Source: Streptomyces sp. NBC_01276 (lineage in GTDB: Bacteria; Actinomycetota; Actinomycetes; Streptomycetales; Streptomycetaceae). From it: DNA of 64,000 bases. A program made the translations under genes and the position numbers. Shown here piece after piece: positions 1 to 7,933 of this stretch; the first letter of the stretch is position 1; each line of letters opens with the position of its first letter. A model generated the notes under the pieces. It searched no databases and had not been told where the DNA came from. It saw nothing but the letters and a program-made list of their open reading frames with translations. The stretch lies in assembly GCF_041435355.1 (NCBI RefSeq), contig NZ_CP108442.1, positions 5,764,501 to 5,828,500 on the forward strand, in the 5' to 3' direction.

Positions 1-1
1 C

Positions 2-943
2 GAGTGGGCCGAGGTCCTGGAGGCGGTGGCGGCGGACCCGACAGCCCTGGGAGCCCTGCTGGAGCGCGAGGTCCCGCAGTCCCTCGCGGGGACGGTCCTG
101 CCCGGCGCGGGCGAGCTCGTCGTGCGCTGCTCCTGCCCGGACGTGGGGCGGCCGCCCTGCAAGCACGCCGCGGCCCTCTGCTACCGGGCGGCCCGGCTGC
201 TGGACGCGGACCCCTTCGTCCTGCTGCTCCTGCGCGGCCGCGGGGAGCGCGAGCTCCTGGAGGAGCTGGCCCGGCGCAACGCGGCCCACGCCGCCCGCGA
301 ACAGCCCGACGCCGCACCGGACTTCCCCGGCGTCCCCGCCCGCGCGGCGGTGGTCCGTACGGTCCTGCCCCCGCTGCCCGCCCCGCTCGCCGCGCCCGCC
401 GCCGTCGGCCTGCCGCCCGCCTACCCGGCGGATCCGGCCGCCCCGGACCCGCTGGCCCTGGACCAGCTCGCCACCGACGCCGCCGCCCGCGCCCTCGTCC
501 TGCTCGGCACCGGAGCCGACCCGACCGGCGGGCTCACGCCGTGGCAGGACGCCGTCCGGCTGGCCTCCGCGCATCCCACGGCCGGCCTCACCGGCGCCGC
601 CCGCACCCTGTACCGGGACCTGGCCCGGGCCACCGGCCGCACCAGCACCGACCTGGCCCGCGCCGCCGCGGCCTGGCGCCAGGGCGGCCTGTCCGCGCTG
701 ACCGTCCTCGACGAGCCCTGGGATCCTCCGGCCGGCCCCTTCGACCGGGCCCGGCCCGCCCTCCTCGCCGCCGGGCAGGGCTCCTTCCGCCCCGACCGCA
801 ACCGGCTCACCTCGGGCACCCGCCAGCTCCGCCTGAGCCGCGAGGGCCTCTGGTACGGCTACGAATCCCGTCCCGGCAGCGACGACTGGTGGCCCACCCC
901 CGCCCCCGCCTCCACGGACCCCCTCACGGCCCTGCCCCGGTGA
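2..943 (+). CDS. SWIM zinc-finger domain protein (5' partial)
   Basis: The reading frame is open from the first complete codon of the window, so the true start lies upstream. Near the N-terminus of the visible part is a SWIM-type zinc-binding motif: a Cys-Ser-Cys (codons at 128-136) followed by Cys-Lys-His (codons at 158-166). SWIM domains are small zinc folds that bind DNA or protein and occur in bacterial proteins often found near SNF2 helicases. The rest is Ala/Pro-rich and helical with no catalytic motif I recognise. It ends by overlapping the convergent HAD-like gene by 20 bases. Family assignment is good; cellular role is unknown. Confidence 0.85.
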   Translation, partial: EWAEVLEAVAADPTALGALLEREVPQSLAGTVLPGAGELVVRCSCPDVGRPPCKHAAALCYRAARLLDADPFVLLLLRGRGERELLEELARRNAAHAAREQPDAAPDFPGVPARAAVVRTVLPPLPAPLAAPAAVGLPPAYPADPAAPDPLALDQLATDAAARALVLLGTGADPTGGLTPWQDAVRLASAHPTAGLTGAARTLYRDLARATGRTSTDLARAAAAWRQGGLSALTVLDEPWDPPAGPFDRARPALLAAGQGSFRPDRNRLTSGTRQLRLSREGLWYGYESRPGSDDWWPTPAPASTDPLTALPR

Positions 944-1472
944 CGGCGGCGGCCCACGTCGACAGGGCCGTGAAGTCGCGGTCGCGGAGGCCGTGGCGGG
1001 GGTGGACGCGCAGCAGCAGGGCCGGGGACGGATGGTGGGCGGCCACCCAGGCCCGGTCCTCCGCGGTGATCATGTCGTCGACCCAGGCGAAGGGGCGGCC
1101 GGCCGCCCAGTCCAGGAGGGGCCGGGTCTTCCAGAAGAGCCCGTCGGGGTCGCGGGCGAAGAGTTCCGGCCACTCGATGACCGGAAGATCGTCGGGAAGG
1201 CCTATGCGGGGGGCGATCAGGGTGTTGGCCTGGTGCGTCCAGGCCGTGGCCCAGGCGAGGTCGAAGGGCAGGGCCAGCAGCCGGGCCCCGTGGGTGGGGT
1301 GCAGCCGGACCCGCAGGCCGCGCCGGGCGCGGCGGGACTCCGGGTCGCGGTAGGAGAGCCAGACGTCGGGGCGCATGCGGTGGCTCGCGTACCCGCGCAG
1401 GGCGGCGAAGGGGTCGCGGAAGGGGTTGAGGGGGCCGTCCACGTCCAGGAGCAGCAGCGGTCGTTCCGTCAT
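924..1472 (-). CDS. HAD-like hydrolase domain protein
   Basis: A 182-residue cytoplasmic protein starting with ATG at 1472. The N-terminus reads LLLLDVDGPLNPF, the HAD motif I pattern with the nucleophile and acid/base aspartates (DVDG). Further on, FAWVDDMIT and the downstream acidic residues fit HAD motif IV. The protein resembles the short HAD-domain proteins common in Streptomyces that lack a large cap domain. Substrate is unknown. The frame stays open far upstream (to about 3416), but that extension is only a high-GC shadow of other genes. The 3' end overlaps the SWIM gene tail-to-tail. Confidence 0.85.
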   Translation of the reverse strand: MTERPLLLLDVDGPLNPFRDPFAALRGYASHRMRPDVWLSYRDPESRRARRGLRVRLHPTHGARLLALPFDLAWATAWTHQANTLIAPRIGLPDDLPVIEWPELFARDPDGLFWKTRPLLDWAAGRPFAWVDDMITAEDRAWVAAHHPSPALLLRVHPRHGLRDRDFTALSTWAAAVTGAGP

Positions 1473-1520
1473 GAAATAGGCACTACCCAGTACACGATGG
1501 AGTGAAATGCCTACCGGCTC

Positions 1521-1548
1521 TATAACCCGAATGGGTTCACGGCGTTGT
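1521..1548 (+). promoter_or_regulatory. Candidate sigma-BldN-type promoter of the chaplin gene
   Basis: TATAAC at 1521-1526 and CGTTGT at 1543-1548 are separated by 16 bases. The consensus I remember for the developmental sigma factor BldN is CGTAAC-N16-CGTTGA, so the match is 4/6 and 5/6 with exact spacing. Chaplin genes are known BldN targets. An AACCC-GAAT-GGGTT inverted repeat (1524-1537) sits in the spacer. Confidence 0.5.
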
Positions 1549-1598
1549 TTCCGGTGTGGGCGAGATGCCCCGAACCCCTTCGGAAAGCAGGAAATCTG

Positions 1599-2306
1599 AT
1601 GCGTCACAGTCGTCGGAATGGCTTGATCGCGGCGATGGTCGCGGGCGGTGGACTGGCGGTCGCGGGGGTGGGCGCCCTCGCCCACGCCGACGCGGACGCG
1701 GGCGGGCGCGCCGAACGCTCGCCGGGCCTCCTCTCGGGGAACCTGGTGCAGTTGCCCGTGCACGTCCCCGTGAACGTGTGCGGGAACACGGTGAGCGTCG
1801 TCGGGGTGCTCAATTCCGCGAGCGGCAACCGCTGTGCCAACGGGTCCGCGGGCGAGGCGAATCCGCGGCCGCGGCCCGCCGGTCCGGCCTCGTCCGCGCA
1901 GGGGGCGGCATCCGCGTCCGGCAACGCGGGAGGAGCGGTCGCCGACGGACGCGGAAAGGATTCCCCGGGGCTGCTCTCCGGCAACGGCCTCCAGCTCCCC
2001 GTCGACCTGCCGCTCAACATCAGCGGCAACTCGGTGAGCGTGGTCGGGGTCGGCAACGCCTCCCAGGGGAACACCTCCGTCAACGGGCAGCAGCCCCCGA
2101 CCGTCGGCAAGCCGGCCCAGCCGCCCGTCGCCGTGCGCCCCGTCACCCCGTCGGCGCCGCCGTCCGCGCCCGCCCCGGCCGTACCCCCGCTCCACACCTC
2201 GGCCCTGGCCCACACGGGCTCCGAGGGCCTCGGCTACCTGCTGCCCGGCAGTGGCGTGCTGCTGCTCGGCGGGGTCGTGCTCTACCGCCGGTTCCGCATG
2301 AACTAG
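1599..2306 (+). CDS. Long chaplin, cell-wall anchored, two chaplin domains
   Basis: A 235-residue secreted surface protein. Signal peptide: residues 1 to about 30 (two arginines, then an Ala/Gly/Val-rich core ending at AHADA). Two chaplin domains follow, each starting SPGLLSGN and containing VSVVGV. An Ala/Pro-rich wall-spanning linker, the sortase-type signal LAHTG, a hydrophobic helix and a basic tail (YRRFRMN) complete it. Long chaplins are displayed on aerial hyphae by sortase and form hydrophobic amyloid layers with short chaplins. The first domain has the usual cysteine pair (VCGN, NRCANG); the second carries Ser at both places. Start chosen at ATG 1599 after a GCAGGAAA ribosome site. 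Expression is probably developmental (see the promoter entry). Confidence 0.93.
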   Translation: MRHSRRNGLIAAMVAGGGLAVAGVGALAHADADAGGRAERSPGLLSGNLVQLPVHVPVNVCGNTVSVVGVLNSASGNRCANGSAGEANPRPRPAGPASSAQGAASASGNAGGAVADGRGKDSPGLLSGNGLQLPVDLPLNISGNSVSVVGVGNASQGNTSVNGQQPPTVGKPAQPPVAVRPVTPSAPPSAPAPAVPPLHTSALAHTGSEGLGYLLPGSGVLLLGGVVLYRRFRMN

Positions 2307-2341
2307 GCCCTGCCGGCCGGTCCCGTCGACCCCGACGGGGG

Positions 2342-3262
2342 TCAGGCGTCCACGGGCTGCCAGGCCGGGCCGTCCCCGTCCTGGCGGACACGTCCGAACA
2401 CCACGTCGGCGAAGTGGACGCCGAAGCCGATCGTGTCGGGCCGCGCCAGCTCGGCGACGAGACGCCGGCGGTGACCGGCGGTCAGGGCGGGGTCGTGGTC
2501 GAAGGCCGAGGACCACTCCGGGTGGTCGATCTGGATCGGGGAGTGCACCGCGTCGCCGAAGGCGATCAGGCGACGCCCGCCCCCGGTGATGACGTACTCG
2601 GCGTGCCCGACGGTGTGGCCGGGGGTGATCCGGACGTGGACGCCGGGGAAGATCTCCTGCCCGTCCGTGATCGTACGGACCTGCGGCGCCATGGCCGCGA
2701 CCTGCTCGCCCGTGCCCTGGGCCTCCAGCAGGTCGCGCCTCTCCCACTCCGGCCCGGAGACCAGGAGGTCGGCGTGGGCGAACAGGAGCCCGTCGTCGCC
2801 GGGGGCGGGAAGGGACGCCCAGCCGAGGTGGTCGACGTGCAGGTGGGTGAAGGCGACCGCTTCGACGTCCTGCGGGCGGCGGCCGAGTTCGGCCAGGTGC
2901 TGCGGGAGGGCGCCCCCGTGGACCGTGGCGAGGGGGCCGTCCGGGGCCTCGTACCTCCGCGGGCCGAAGCCCGCGTCGATCAGGAGCGCGCGGTCGCCGT
3001 GCTCCACGAGCAGGCTGCCGATGCTCCCCACGAGGTGGCCGTCGGCGTCCAGGTACTCCGGGTGCGCGGCCCACACCTCGTCGGTGGTGTCCTGGAGCAG
3101 CGGCAGCGGCCGGAGCCGTACATCGCCGTCCGGAACGTACGTCACCTTCGTGTCGCCGAGCTGGATCGAGCGGATTCCCGCAGGCCGGCTCCGTCGTCCG
3201 TCCCGGGCGTCCCGAGTCACCTGAGCCGCCTGGGTCACTTGAGCCACCGTCACATCGGCCAC
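2342..3262 (-). CDS. MBL-fold metallo-hydrolase
   Basis: A 306-residue metallo-beta-lactamase-fold hydrolase. The signature HLHVDH (around residue 140) supplies the zinc ligands, and TPGHTVGH and FGDAVHS are the downstream metal-binding His and Asp motifs. Overall it resembles the lactonase-like MBL group, but substrate cannot be told. The start is GTG at 3262, seven bases after AAAGGAG; a nearby ATG is out of frame. It is divergent from a MarR regulator, 132 bases away, which probably controls it; the shared spacer has an AT-rich inverted repeat unusual for this DNA. Confidence 0.9.
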   Translation of the reverse strand: MADVTVAQVTQAAQVTRDARDGRRSRPAGIRSIQLGDTKVTYVPDGDVRLRPLPLLQDTTDEVWAAHPEYLDADGHLVGSIGSLLVEHGDRALLIDAGFGPRRYEAPDGPLATVHGGALPQHLAELGRRPQDVEAVAFTHLHVDHLGWASLPAPGDDGLLFAHADLLVSGPEWERRDLLEAQGTGEQVAAMAPQVRTITDGQEIFPGVHVRITPGHTVGHAEYVITGGGRRLIAFGDAVHSPIQIDHPEWSSAFDHDPALTAGHRRRLVAELARPDTIGFGVHFADVVFGRVRQDGDGPAWQPVDA

Positions 3263-3331
3263 GGGCCATCTCCTTTGATCTCGCGTCAGCCCGCCGCAGG
3301 TCCGTCCCGCGGCGACGGCGCCCACCATAAG

Positions 3332-3375
3332 CATCAAGCTCGAATGATTCAAGCTGTAAATATTCAGGCTTGATG
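3332..3375. promoter_or_regulatory. Inverted-repeat operator candidate between MBL gene and marR
   Basis: CATCAAGC (3332-3339) and GCTTGATG (3368-3375) are perfect inverted repeats; a third copy, ATTCAAGC (3347-3354), lies between them. The segment is markedly AT-rich against its surroundings. Position between a MarR gene and its divergent neighbour suggests MarR operators. Confidence 0.5.
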
Positions 3376-3394
3376 GGTTTGATAGGGTGGCGGC

Positions 3395-3823
3395 ATGACG
3401 ACGTCACCCGATCCACAGCCCATCGCCGAGCGACAGCTGTGCGGTCTGGTGAACGGACTGGCCCAGCGGATCACCGAACACGTACGGGTGCGCGCCGCCA
3501 CCCTGGGCCTCACCGCGGCCCAGGCGACCGCGCTGCGCGAGATGACCGGGCCGATGACCATGCGGGAGCTCGCCGAACGCATGACCTGCGAGCCCTCCAA
3601 CACCACCTTCGTCGTCGACAAGCTGGAGAAGCAGGGCCTGGTCGAGCGCCATCCGCACCCCACCGACCGGCGCGCCAAGCACCTCGTCCTCACGGCCGAG
3701 GGCGCCGCGCTGCGGACGCGCCTGCTCGAACTCCTCGTCGTGGACTCCCCGCTGTCCGGGCTCACCGAGCAGGAGAAGCGGGTCCTGCACCAACTGCTGG
3801 AGCAGGCCGTCACCTCGCCGTGA
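3395..3823 (+). CDS. MarR-family transcriptional regulator
   Basis: A 142-residue winged-helix regulator. Central MTMRELAERM is the start of the helix-turn-helix, with the recognition helix in the next segment (CEPSNTTFVVDKLEKQGLV) and the beta-wing at RHPHPTDRRAKHLVLT, typical MarR. The flanking helices at both ends form the dimer interface. Length is normal for the family. Divergent from the MBL hydrolase; likely an autoregulatory repressor of the pair, with an effector that is a substrate or product of the hydrolase (inference). Followed after 7 bases by the convergent DUF2293 gene. Confidence 0.92.
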   Translation: MTTSPDPQPIAERQLCGLVNGLAQRITEHVRVRAATLGLTAAQATALREMTGPMTMRELAERMTCEPSNTTFVVDKLEKQGLVERHPHPTDRRAKHLVLTAEGAALRTRLLELLVVDSPLSGLTEQEKRVLHQLLEQAVTSP

Positions 3824-3830
3824 ACCGGCG

Positions 3831-4484
3831 TCAGGCGGCCGTGCGCCAGCCGTCCAGCACCGCGTCGATCAGGGGCGCCAGACGGGCGCGGGCGGCGAAC
3901 CGGGGGACACCCGACATCAGCAACGCGTCGTACTCGGTGTCGGCGTGCCGCACGGCGGCCCGTACCGCCACCGACACCGCCTGCTCGTCCAGGGCCCGGC
4001 CCGCGGCGGTGCGGCCGACCCGGCCGCTGCCGCGCACCGAGGCGTGGGCGGCGATCGCCTCCGCGCGCTCGGGAGGGCATCCGGGGAACAGCCGCGTGAT
4101 CTCGGCGGCGAACGCCGCCGTGAACCGGACGTCCTCGGCCGCGCGGCGCGCCCGGTCGCGCTCCCGGCGGCGAGCCCGGGCCTCGGCGTCCGCGAGGCAG
4201 GCGCGTTCGGCGCGGGCCAGGGCCGCGTCCTCGACCAGCAGGCCCTGGCGTTCGTAACGGCGCCGCCGCCGGTGCCGGCGCACGACGACGGCGGAGAGCG
4301 AACTGGCCTCCCGGGCGCGGCGGGTGAGCGCGGCGTCGCCCCGCGGCAGGTACACCAGGTGCCCCAGATCTGCACAGTCCAGGCAACGGGGCACACCGGC
4401 CTCGCGCACCAGACGGCGCAGCGGGCCCCGTCGGCACTCGGCACAGTGGATCTGCTTCAGCGACTCGAAAACGACGAGACTCAT
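3831..4484 (-). CDS. DUF2293 domain protein
   Basis: A 217-residue protein starting at ATG 4484. The N-terminal third has a zinc-ribbon-like set of cysteines (CAEC around residue 15 and CLDC around residue 35). A long Arg/Ala/Glu-rich helical, probably coiled-coil, stretch follows (residues 60-120). The C-terminal part (FTAAFAAEITRLFPGCPPE through the helices ending AAVRHADTEYD) matches the DUF2293 domain as I remember it. Function is unknown; the Cys pairs and basic helix suggest nucleic-acid binding but this is inference only. Confidence 0.85.
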   Translation of the reverse strand: MSLVVFESLKQIHCAECRRGPLRRLVREAGVPRCLDCADLGHLVYLPRGDAALTRRAREASSLSAVVVRRHRRRRRYERQGLLVEDAALARAERACLADAEARARRRERDRARRAAEDVRFTAAFAAEITRLFPGCPPERAEAIAAHASVRGSGRVGRTAAGRALDEQAVSVAVRAAVRHADTEYDALLMSGVPRFAARARLAPLIDAVLDGWRTAA

Positions 4485-4587
4485 GCCGTTGTGATACCGC
4501 CGTGCGGTGCGCATATCACCTTGTCCGGAAAGGCAATCGGCCCTCCGTGACATCGGCCCGGACCTCGTGAGGTGCCCCCGGCGCGCA

Positions 4588-4644
4588 CGCCCGCGGGGCC
4601 GTGCCGTGGTGACCCCCGTCCGCCACGGCACGGCCCCGCGGGCG
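4588..4644 (-). terminator. 22-bp perfect hairpin terminator
   Basis: Arms 4588-4609 and 4623-4644 are perfect 22-base complements with a 13-base loop. It starts 18 bases past the stop of the WGR/beta-propeller gene on the minus strand and insulates the following DUF2293 gene. No U-tract, as is usual in Streptomyces. Confidence 0.75.
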
Positions 4645-4661
4645 CGCCCCCGCCGTGGTCC

Positions 4662-6107
4662 TCAGACCAGGCGGCGTATCTCGCCGCGCACCCGGTAGAA
4701 GCCCCCGGACGCCGGGTGCAGTCCGTCCACCACGTACCGGGCTCCGGCCTCCCGGATCCCGCGCGGGAACTGGACGTTCCAGGAGGGCTCGAAGCCCTCG
4801 GACACCACCTGCACGCGCATCCGGCCGCCCTGCTGCACGCACTCGACGACCACCGTGCCCGTCGGGACCGCGGCCACCGAGACCGTGGCCACCGCCGCGG
4901 CCGAAACCGCCGGGGTGAACACCGGCAGGGCCGCGGCCGACTTGACGTCCACCGGCGCCGGGACGGAACCCTGCTGGGCCGCCGCGATCGCCGCCTCGCT
5001 CGCGTCCACGCACACCAGGGACCCGTCCGTGGTGACCAGGTAGAGCCGCCCGTCCAGGTACTGCATGGACAGGGCCGAACCGCTGCCCGTGCCCAGCTTC
5101 CAGAGCCTGTTCCCCTCGGCGTCGAAGCAGTACACCGACGAGGCGAGGTCACCGGCGAACACGTGCCGCCCGTCCGGGGAGGTCGCGCAGGAGTACACGG
5201 CCGCGTCGCACCGGTACGAGGCCTCGACCGCGCCCGTCGCCTTCGACAGCCGCTGCACGCTGTTGCGGCCCGTCCCCGCGTACACCGCGTCCCGCTCCTG
5301 CCAGCCGAACAGCACCGAGCCGCTGGTGTTCGTGTGCCACAGCTGCCCGCCGCCGTCCGGGGCGTAGGCCGTCACCCCCAGGCTGTGCCCGTGGTAGACG
5401 GCCCGGTCGTCGGCCCGGACCATCCAGGCGTTGGACCCCGAGGACCTGCGCGACCACTGGAACTCGTCCTCGTGGTCGATGACCGTCAGACCGCCGTTGC
5501 GGTCCGCGACGTTCAGCACGCCCTCACGGATGTCGAGCCAGAAGATGTCCACGTCCGCCGCGATGTCGTACGCCCCGAACGGCACCTTGGAGGACAGGTC
5601 GTACACCGTGCCGTCGTCGCAGCCCGCGTATATCCAGAACTCGTCCGCGACCAGGCACTTCACCCCGTCCGGCAGCGAGTAGCGGGCCAGCACCTCACCG
5701 CCGTGGCTCACCGTGTAGACGTCGCCCGCCTGGTTGCCGACCCAGCAGCGGTCCTCGTCCACGTGGATGCCGAAGGCCGCGGAACCGGTGCGGAAGCGCC
5801 ACAGCACCGGCGCCACGGCGCGCGCCGTCGACGGCGCCGAGGTCACCTGCCGGCGCGTCACCGCCCGCGCCGCCCGGGCCCCCCGCACCGCCGGCGCGTA
5901 CCCCTTGCGGACCTTCTCGCCGATCTTCTTGGCGGCCGCGGCGCGGGCCTTGTCCGGCGTCGGGAACGAGGAGCCCTGCAACTGGCCGGTCGCGCCGATG
6001 CGCCCGTAACGCACCGAGACCTCGGTGCCGTCGACGGTCACCTCGTAGAACTTGTGCGCCGCGCCGTCCTCCTGGGACAGCTCCAGGTACGTCGTCTCCC
6101 GAGCCAT
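4662..6107 (-). CDS. WGR domain plus PQQ-like beta-propeller protein
   Basis: A 481-residue cytoplasmic protein. Residues 1-75 are a WGR domain (KFYEVTVDGTEVSVRYGRIG, then the basic helix with KARAAAAKKIGEKVRKGY), the module seen in PARPs and in bacterial proteins with MolR-like regions. Residues about 110-390 are a series of beta-propeller blades with repeating patterns such as WVGNQAGDVYTVSHGGEV, LYLVTTDGSLVCVDA and YCFDAEGNRLWKLG, typical PQQ/quinoprotein-like repeats. The last ~60 residues form a separate beta domain. No signal peptide, so not a periplasmic dehydrogenase; more likely a nucleic-acid or protein-binding sensor. ATG at 6107 is preceded by GGAGGGG. Function unknown. Confidence 0.88.
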   Translation of the reverse strand: MARETTYLELSQEDGAAHKFYEVTVDGTEVSVRYGRIGATGQLQGSSFPTPDKARAAAAKKIGEKVRKGYAPAVRGARAARAVTRRQVTSAPSTARAVAPVLWRFRTGSAAFGIHVDEDRCWVGNQAGDVYTVSHGGEVLARYSLPDGVKCLVADEFWIYAGCDDGTVYDLSSKVPFGAYDIAADVDIFWLDIREGVLNVADRNGGLTVIDHEDEFQWSRRSSGSNAWMVRADDRAVYHGHSLGVTAYAPDGGGQLWHTNTSGSVLFGWQERDAVYAGTGRNSVQRLSKATGAVEASYRCDAAVYSCATSPDGRHVFAGDLASSVYCFDAEGNRLWKLGTGSGSALSMQYLDGRLYLVTTDGSLVCVDASEAAIAAAQQGSVPAPVDVKSAAALPVFTPAVSAAAVATVSVAAVPTGTVVVECVQQGGRMRVQVVSEGFEPSWNVQFPRGIREAGARYVVDGLHPASGGFYRVRGEIRRLV

Positions 6108-6199
6108 GACAGACCCCTCCCCACGAGCCGGGCCAACGGCTCCTTCTCACCGGTGATCCCTCGTGAAAAAAGCTAAGGCCCACCACTGACAATGGGTCC

Positions 6200-6871
6200 G
6201 TGAAGCTCGAAGCGATCACCTGGCAGCGGATGGCGGAGCGGCTCGCCGGCCACCTCGACGACGTCCGCGCGGCCTCCCCCGACGGCGCCGGGACGGGGGT
6301 GTGGCAGCGCGTCGGCGTCGACGGCGCGCCCGCCGCCGACACCGGGCTGCTCGCGGGCCGGCTCGCCGACGCGCTGCGGCTGCGCGGCCGTTCGGTGCTC
6401 GTGGTCGCGGCCGGGGGGTTCCTGCGGCCGGCCTCGCTCCGCTTCGAGTTCGGGCGGGAGGACGTGGACGCGTACCTCGGCGGCTGGTACGACACCGGCG
6501 CGCTGTGGCGCGAGGTCTTCGGCCCGACCGACCCCGGCGGCAGCGGGCGGGTGCTGCCGGACCTCTGGGACCCGGTGACCGACCGTGCCACCCGCAGCCC
6601 CTACGTCGAACTGCCCGCCGGCGGCGTCCTGATCGTGCACGGGCCCCTCCTGCTGGGCCACTGGTTCCCCTTCGACCTCAGCGTGCACATCAGCCTCTCG
6701 CCGGGGGCGCTGGCCCGCCGTACGGAGGAGGGCGCGCGCTGGACCCTGCCCGCCTTCGCCCGCTACGCCCGCGAGACGGAGCCGGCCTCGGCCGCCGACG
6801 TGCTGGTACGGGCGGACGACGCACGGCACCCGGCGTGGACCGGGTGCCCCGGCCGGGCGGACACCGGGTGA
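6200..6871 (+). CDS. Uridine kinase-like P-loop family protein with degenerate Walker A
   Basis: A 223-residue protein starting GTG 6200. Its overall pattern is of the nucleoside/uridine kinase family: first strand RVGVDGAPAADTG, second strand VLVVAAGGFLRP, the segment DAYLGGWYDTGALWREVFGP, a hydrophobic strand GVLIVHGPLLLGHWF, and an Arg-rich lid region (ARRTEEGARWTLPAF). The first loop lacks the Gly-Lys-Ser/Thr of a working Walker A motif, so ATP binding in the standard way is doubtful. NCBI-type annotation would be uridine kinase; actual activity uncertain. It converges on psuK with a 9-base tandem repeat between them. Confidence 0.8.
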   Translation: MKLEAITWQRMAERLAGHLDDVRAASPDGAGTGVWQRVGVDGAPAADTGLLAGRLADALRLRGRSVLVVAAGGFLRPASLRFEFGREDVDAYLGGWYDTGALWREVFGPTDPGGSGRVLPDLWDPVTDRATRSPYVELPAGGVLIVHGPLLLGHWFPFDLSVHISLSPGALARRTEEGARWTLPAFARYARETEPASAADVLVRADDARHPAWTGCPGRADTG

Positions 6872-6882
6872 CCGGTGCTCCG

Positions 6883-6938
6883 GCGGGCCTTGCGGGCCTT
6901 GCGGGCCTTGCGGGCCTTGCGGGGCCTTGCGGGGCCTT
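6883..6938. repeat. Short tandem repeat of a GCGGGCCTT unit
   Basis: Four exact 9-base copies of GCGGGCCTT (6883-6918) followed by two 10-base copies with an extra G (6919-6938). The array lies just after the uridine kinase-like gene, in the noncoding gap before the convergent pfkB gene. It has no hairpin symmetry and so is not a terminator; copy number is likely to vary between strains. Confidence 0.9.
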
Positions 6939-7030
6939 GCGGGGCGGGCGGGCGGGGTCGGTGCCGGGGCGGGGTGCCGTCCGTCCGTGACCGCAGCTGC
7001 CGTCCTGTCCGGTCCCGGTGCCGGCCGGGG

Positions 7031-7933
7031 TCAGGGGCGGCCGCCGATGCGGGTGACCGCCTCGGCCGCCGCGCGGCAGCCCGCCCGCGCCGCTTCCGCC
7101 GGGTCGGAGCCCGCGAGCCGGGCCGCGAGGAAGCCGCCGGTGAAGGCGTCGCCGGCACCGGTGGTGTCCACCGCCTCGGCGGGCTCCGCCGCGACCTCCG
7201 CGGTGATCCGGCCCGCCTCGGCGACGAGCGCCCCGCCCGTGCCCCGGGTCACCACCACGAGCGGCACCCGCCGGCTCAGCTCCTCCGCCGCCCGAGCCAC
7301 CCCGGCCGGCTCCGGCAGCCCCGCCAGCAGCCGGGCCTCGTCCTCGTTCGGCAGGAGAGCGCCGACCCCCGCCACGGCGGCCATGAACCGCTCGGGACCG
7401 AGCGCGGCCAGGAACCCCGCCGAAGCGGGGTCCACGCTGACCGGCACCCCCCGCGTACGGGCCGCCCGCAGCGCGACCAGGGCCAGTTCCCGGCTGCTGT
7501 CCGCGAAGAAGAGGTAGCCCGACAGGTGCAGGTGCGCGGCGCCGTCCAGCAGCGCGGGCGCCCAGTCGGCGGGGCACAGCCGCAGCGAGGCCCCGCTGTC
7601 GGTCAGGAAGGTCCGCTCCGCGTCCTTGCCGACCAGGGCCACCACCGTGCCGGTCGGTTCCGCCGGGTCCACCACCAGCCGCGGCCGCACCCCCGCGTCG
7701 ACCAGGGCCCGCTCGTGCCAGCGCGCCGATTCGGCGCCCACCCGCGCGAGGAGGCGTACCTCGGCCGTCCCCGTGCGGGCCGCCCAGCAGGCCGCGTTGG
7801 CGCCCGCGCCGCCCGGCAGGGTGCGGATCCTGGCGGCGGTGTCAGTGGCCGGAGCCAGAGGCTCCGGATGTATCGCCACCACGTCCGTGACCACGTCGCC
7901 GACGACCACCAGCGCCCCCGGTGCCGCCGTCAT
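7031..7933 (-). CDS. psuK: PfkB-family kinase, probable pseudouridine kinase
   Basis: A 300-residue ribokinase-family carbohydrate/nucleoside kinase. N-terminal VVVGDVVTDVVA and the GGAGANAACWAARTG substrate-binding segment are pfkB signature 1; DTTGAGDAFTGGFLA near residue 255 is signature 2 with the catalytic Asp. It overlaps psuG by four bases (ATGA, 7930-7933), so the two are translationally coupled; the pair makes the assignment to pseudouridine kinase likely. It would phosphorylate pseudouridine to the 5'-phosphate, which PsuG then cleaves to uracil and ribose-5-phosphate. A ribokinase-like sugar substrate remains possible. Confidence 0.85.
   Translation of the reverse strand: MTAAPGALVVVGDVVTDVVAIHPEPLAPATDTAARIRTLPGGAGANAACWAARTGTAEVRLLARVGAESARWHERALVDAGVRPRLVVDPAEPTGTVVALVGKDAERTFLTDSGASLRLCPADWAPALLDGAAHLHLSGYLFFADSSRELALVALRAARTRGVPVSVDPASAGFLAALGPERFMAAVAGVGALLPNEDEARLLAGLPEPAGVARAAEELSRRVPLVVVTRGTGGALVAEAGRITAEVAAEPAEAVDTTGAGDAFTGGFLAARLAGSDPAEAARAGCRAAAEAVTRIGGRP

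Noticed and set aside
924..3416. One 830-residue protein on the minus strand
   Set aside because: The frame joins the HAD-like gene with antisense of the chaplin and out-of-frame MBL sequence; the HAD gene has its own start at 1472.
6883..6938. CRISPR-like array
   Set aside because: Repeats are contiguous 9-10-mers without spacers; no cas genes in the window.
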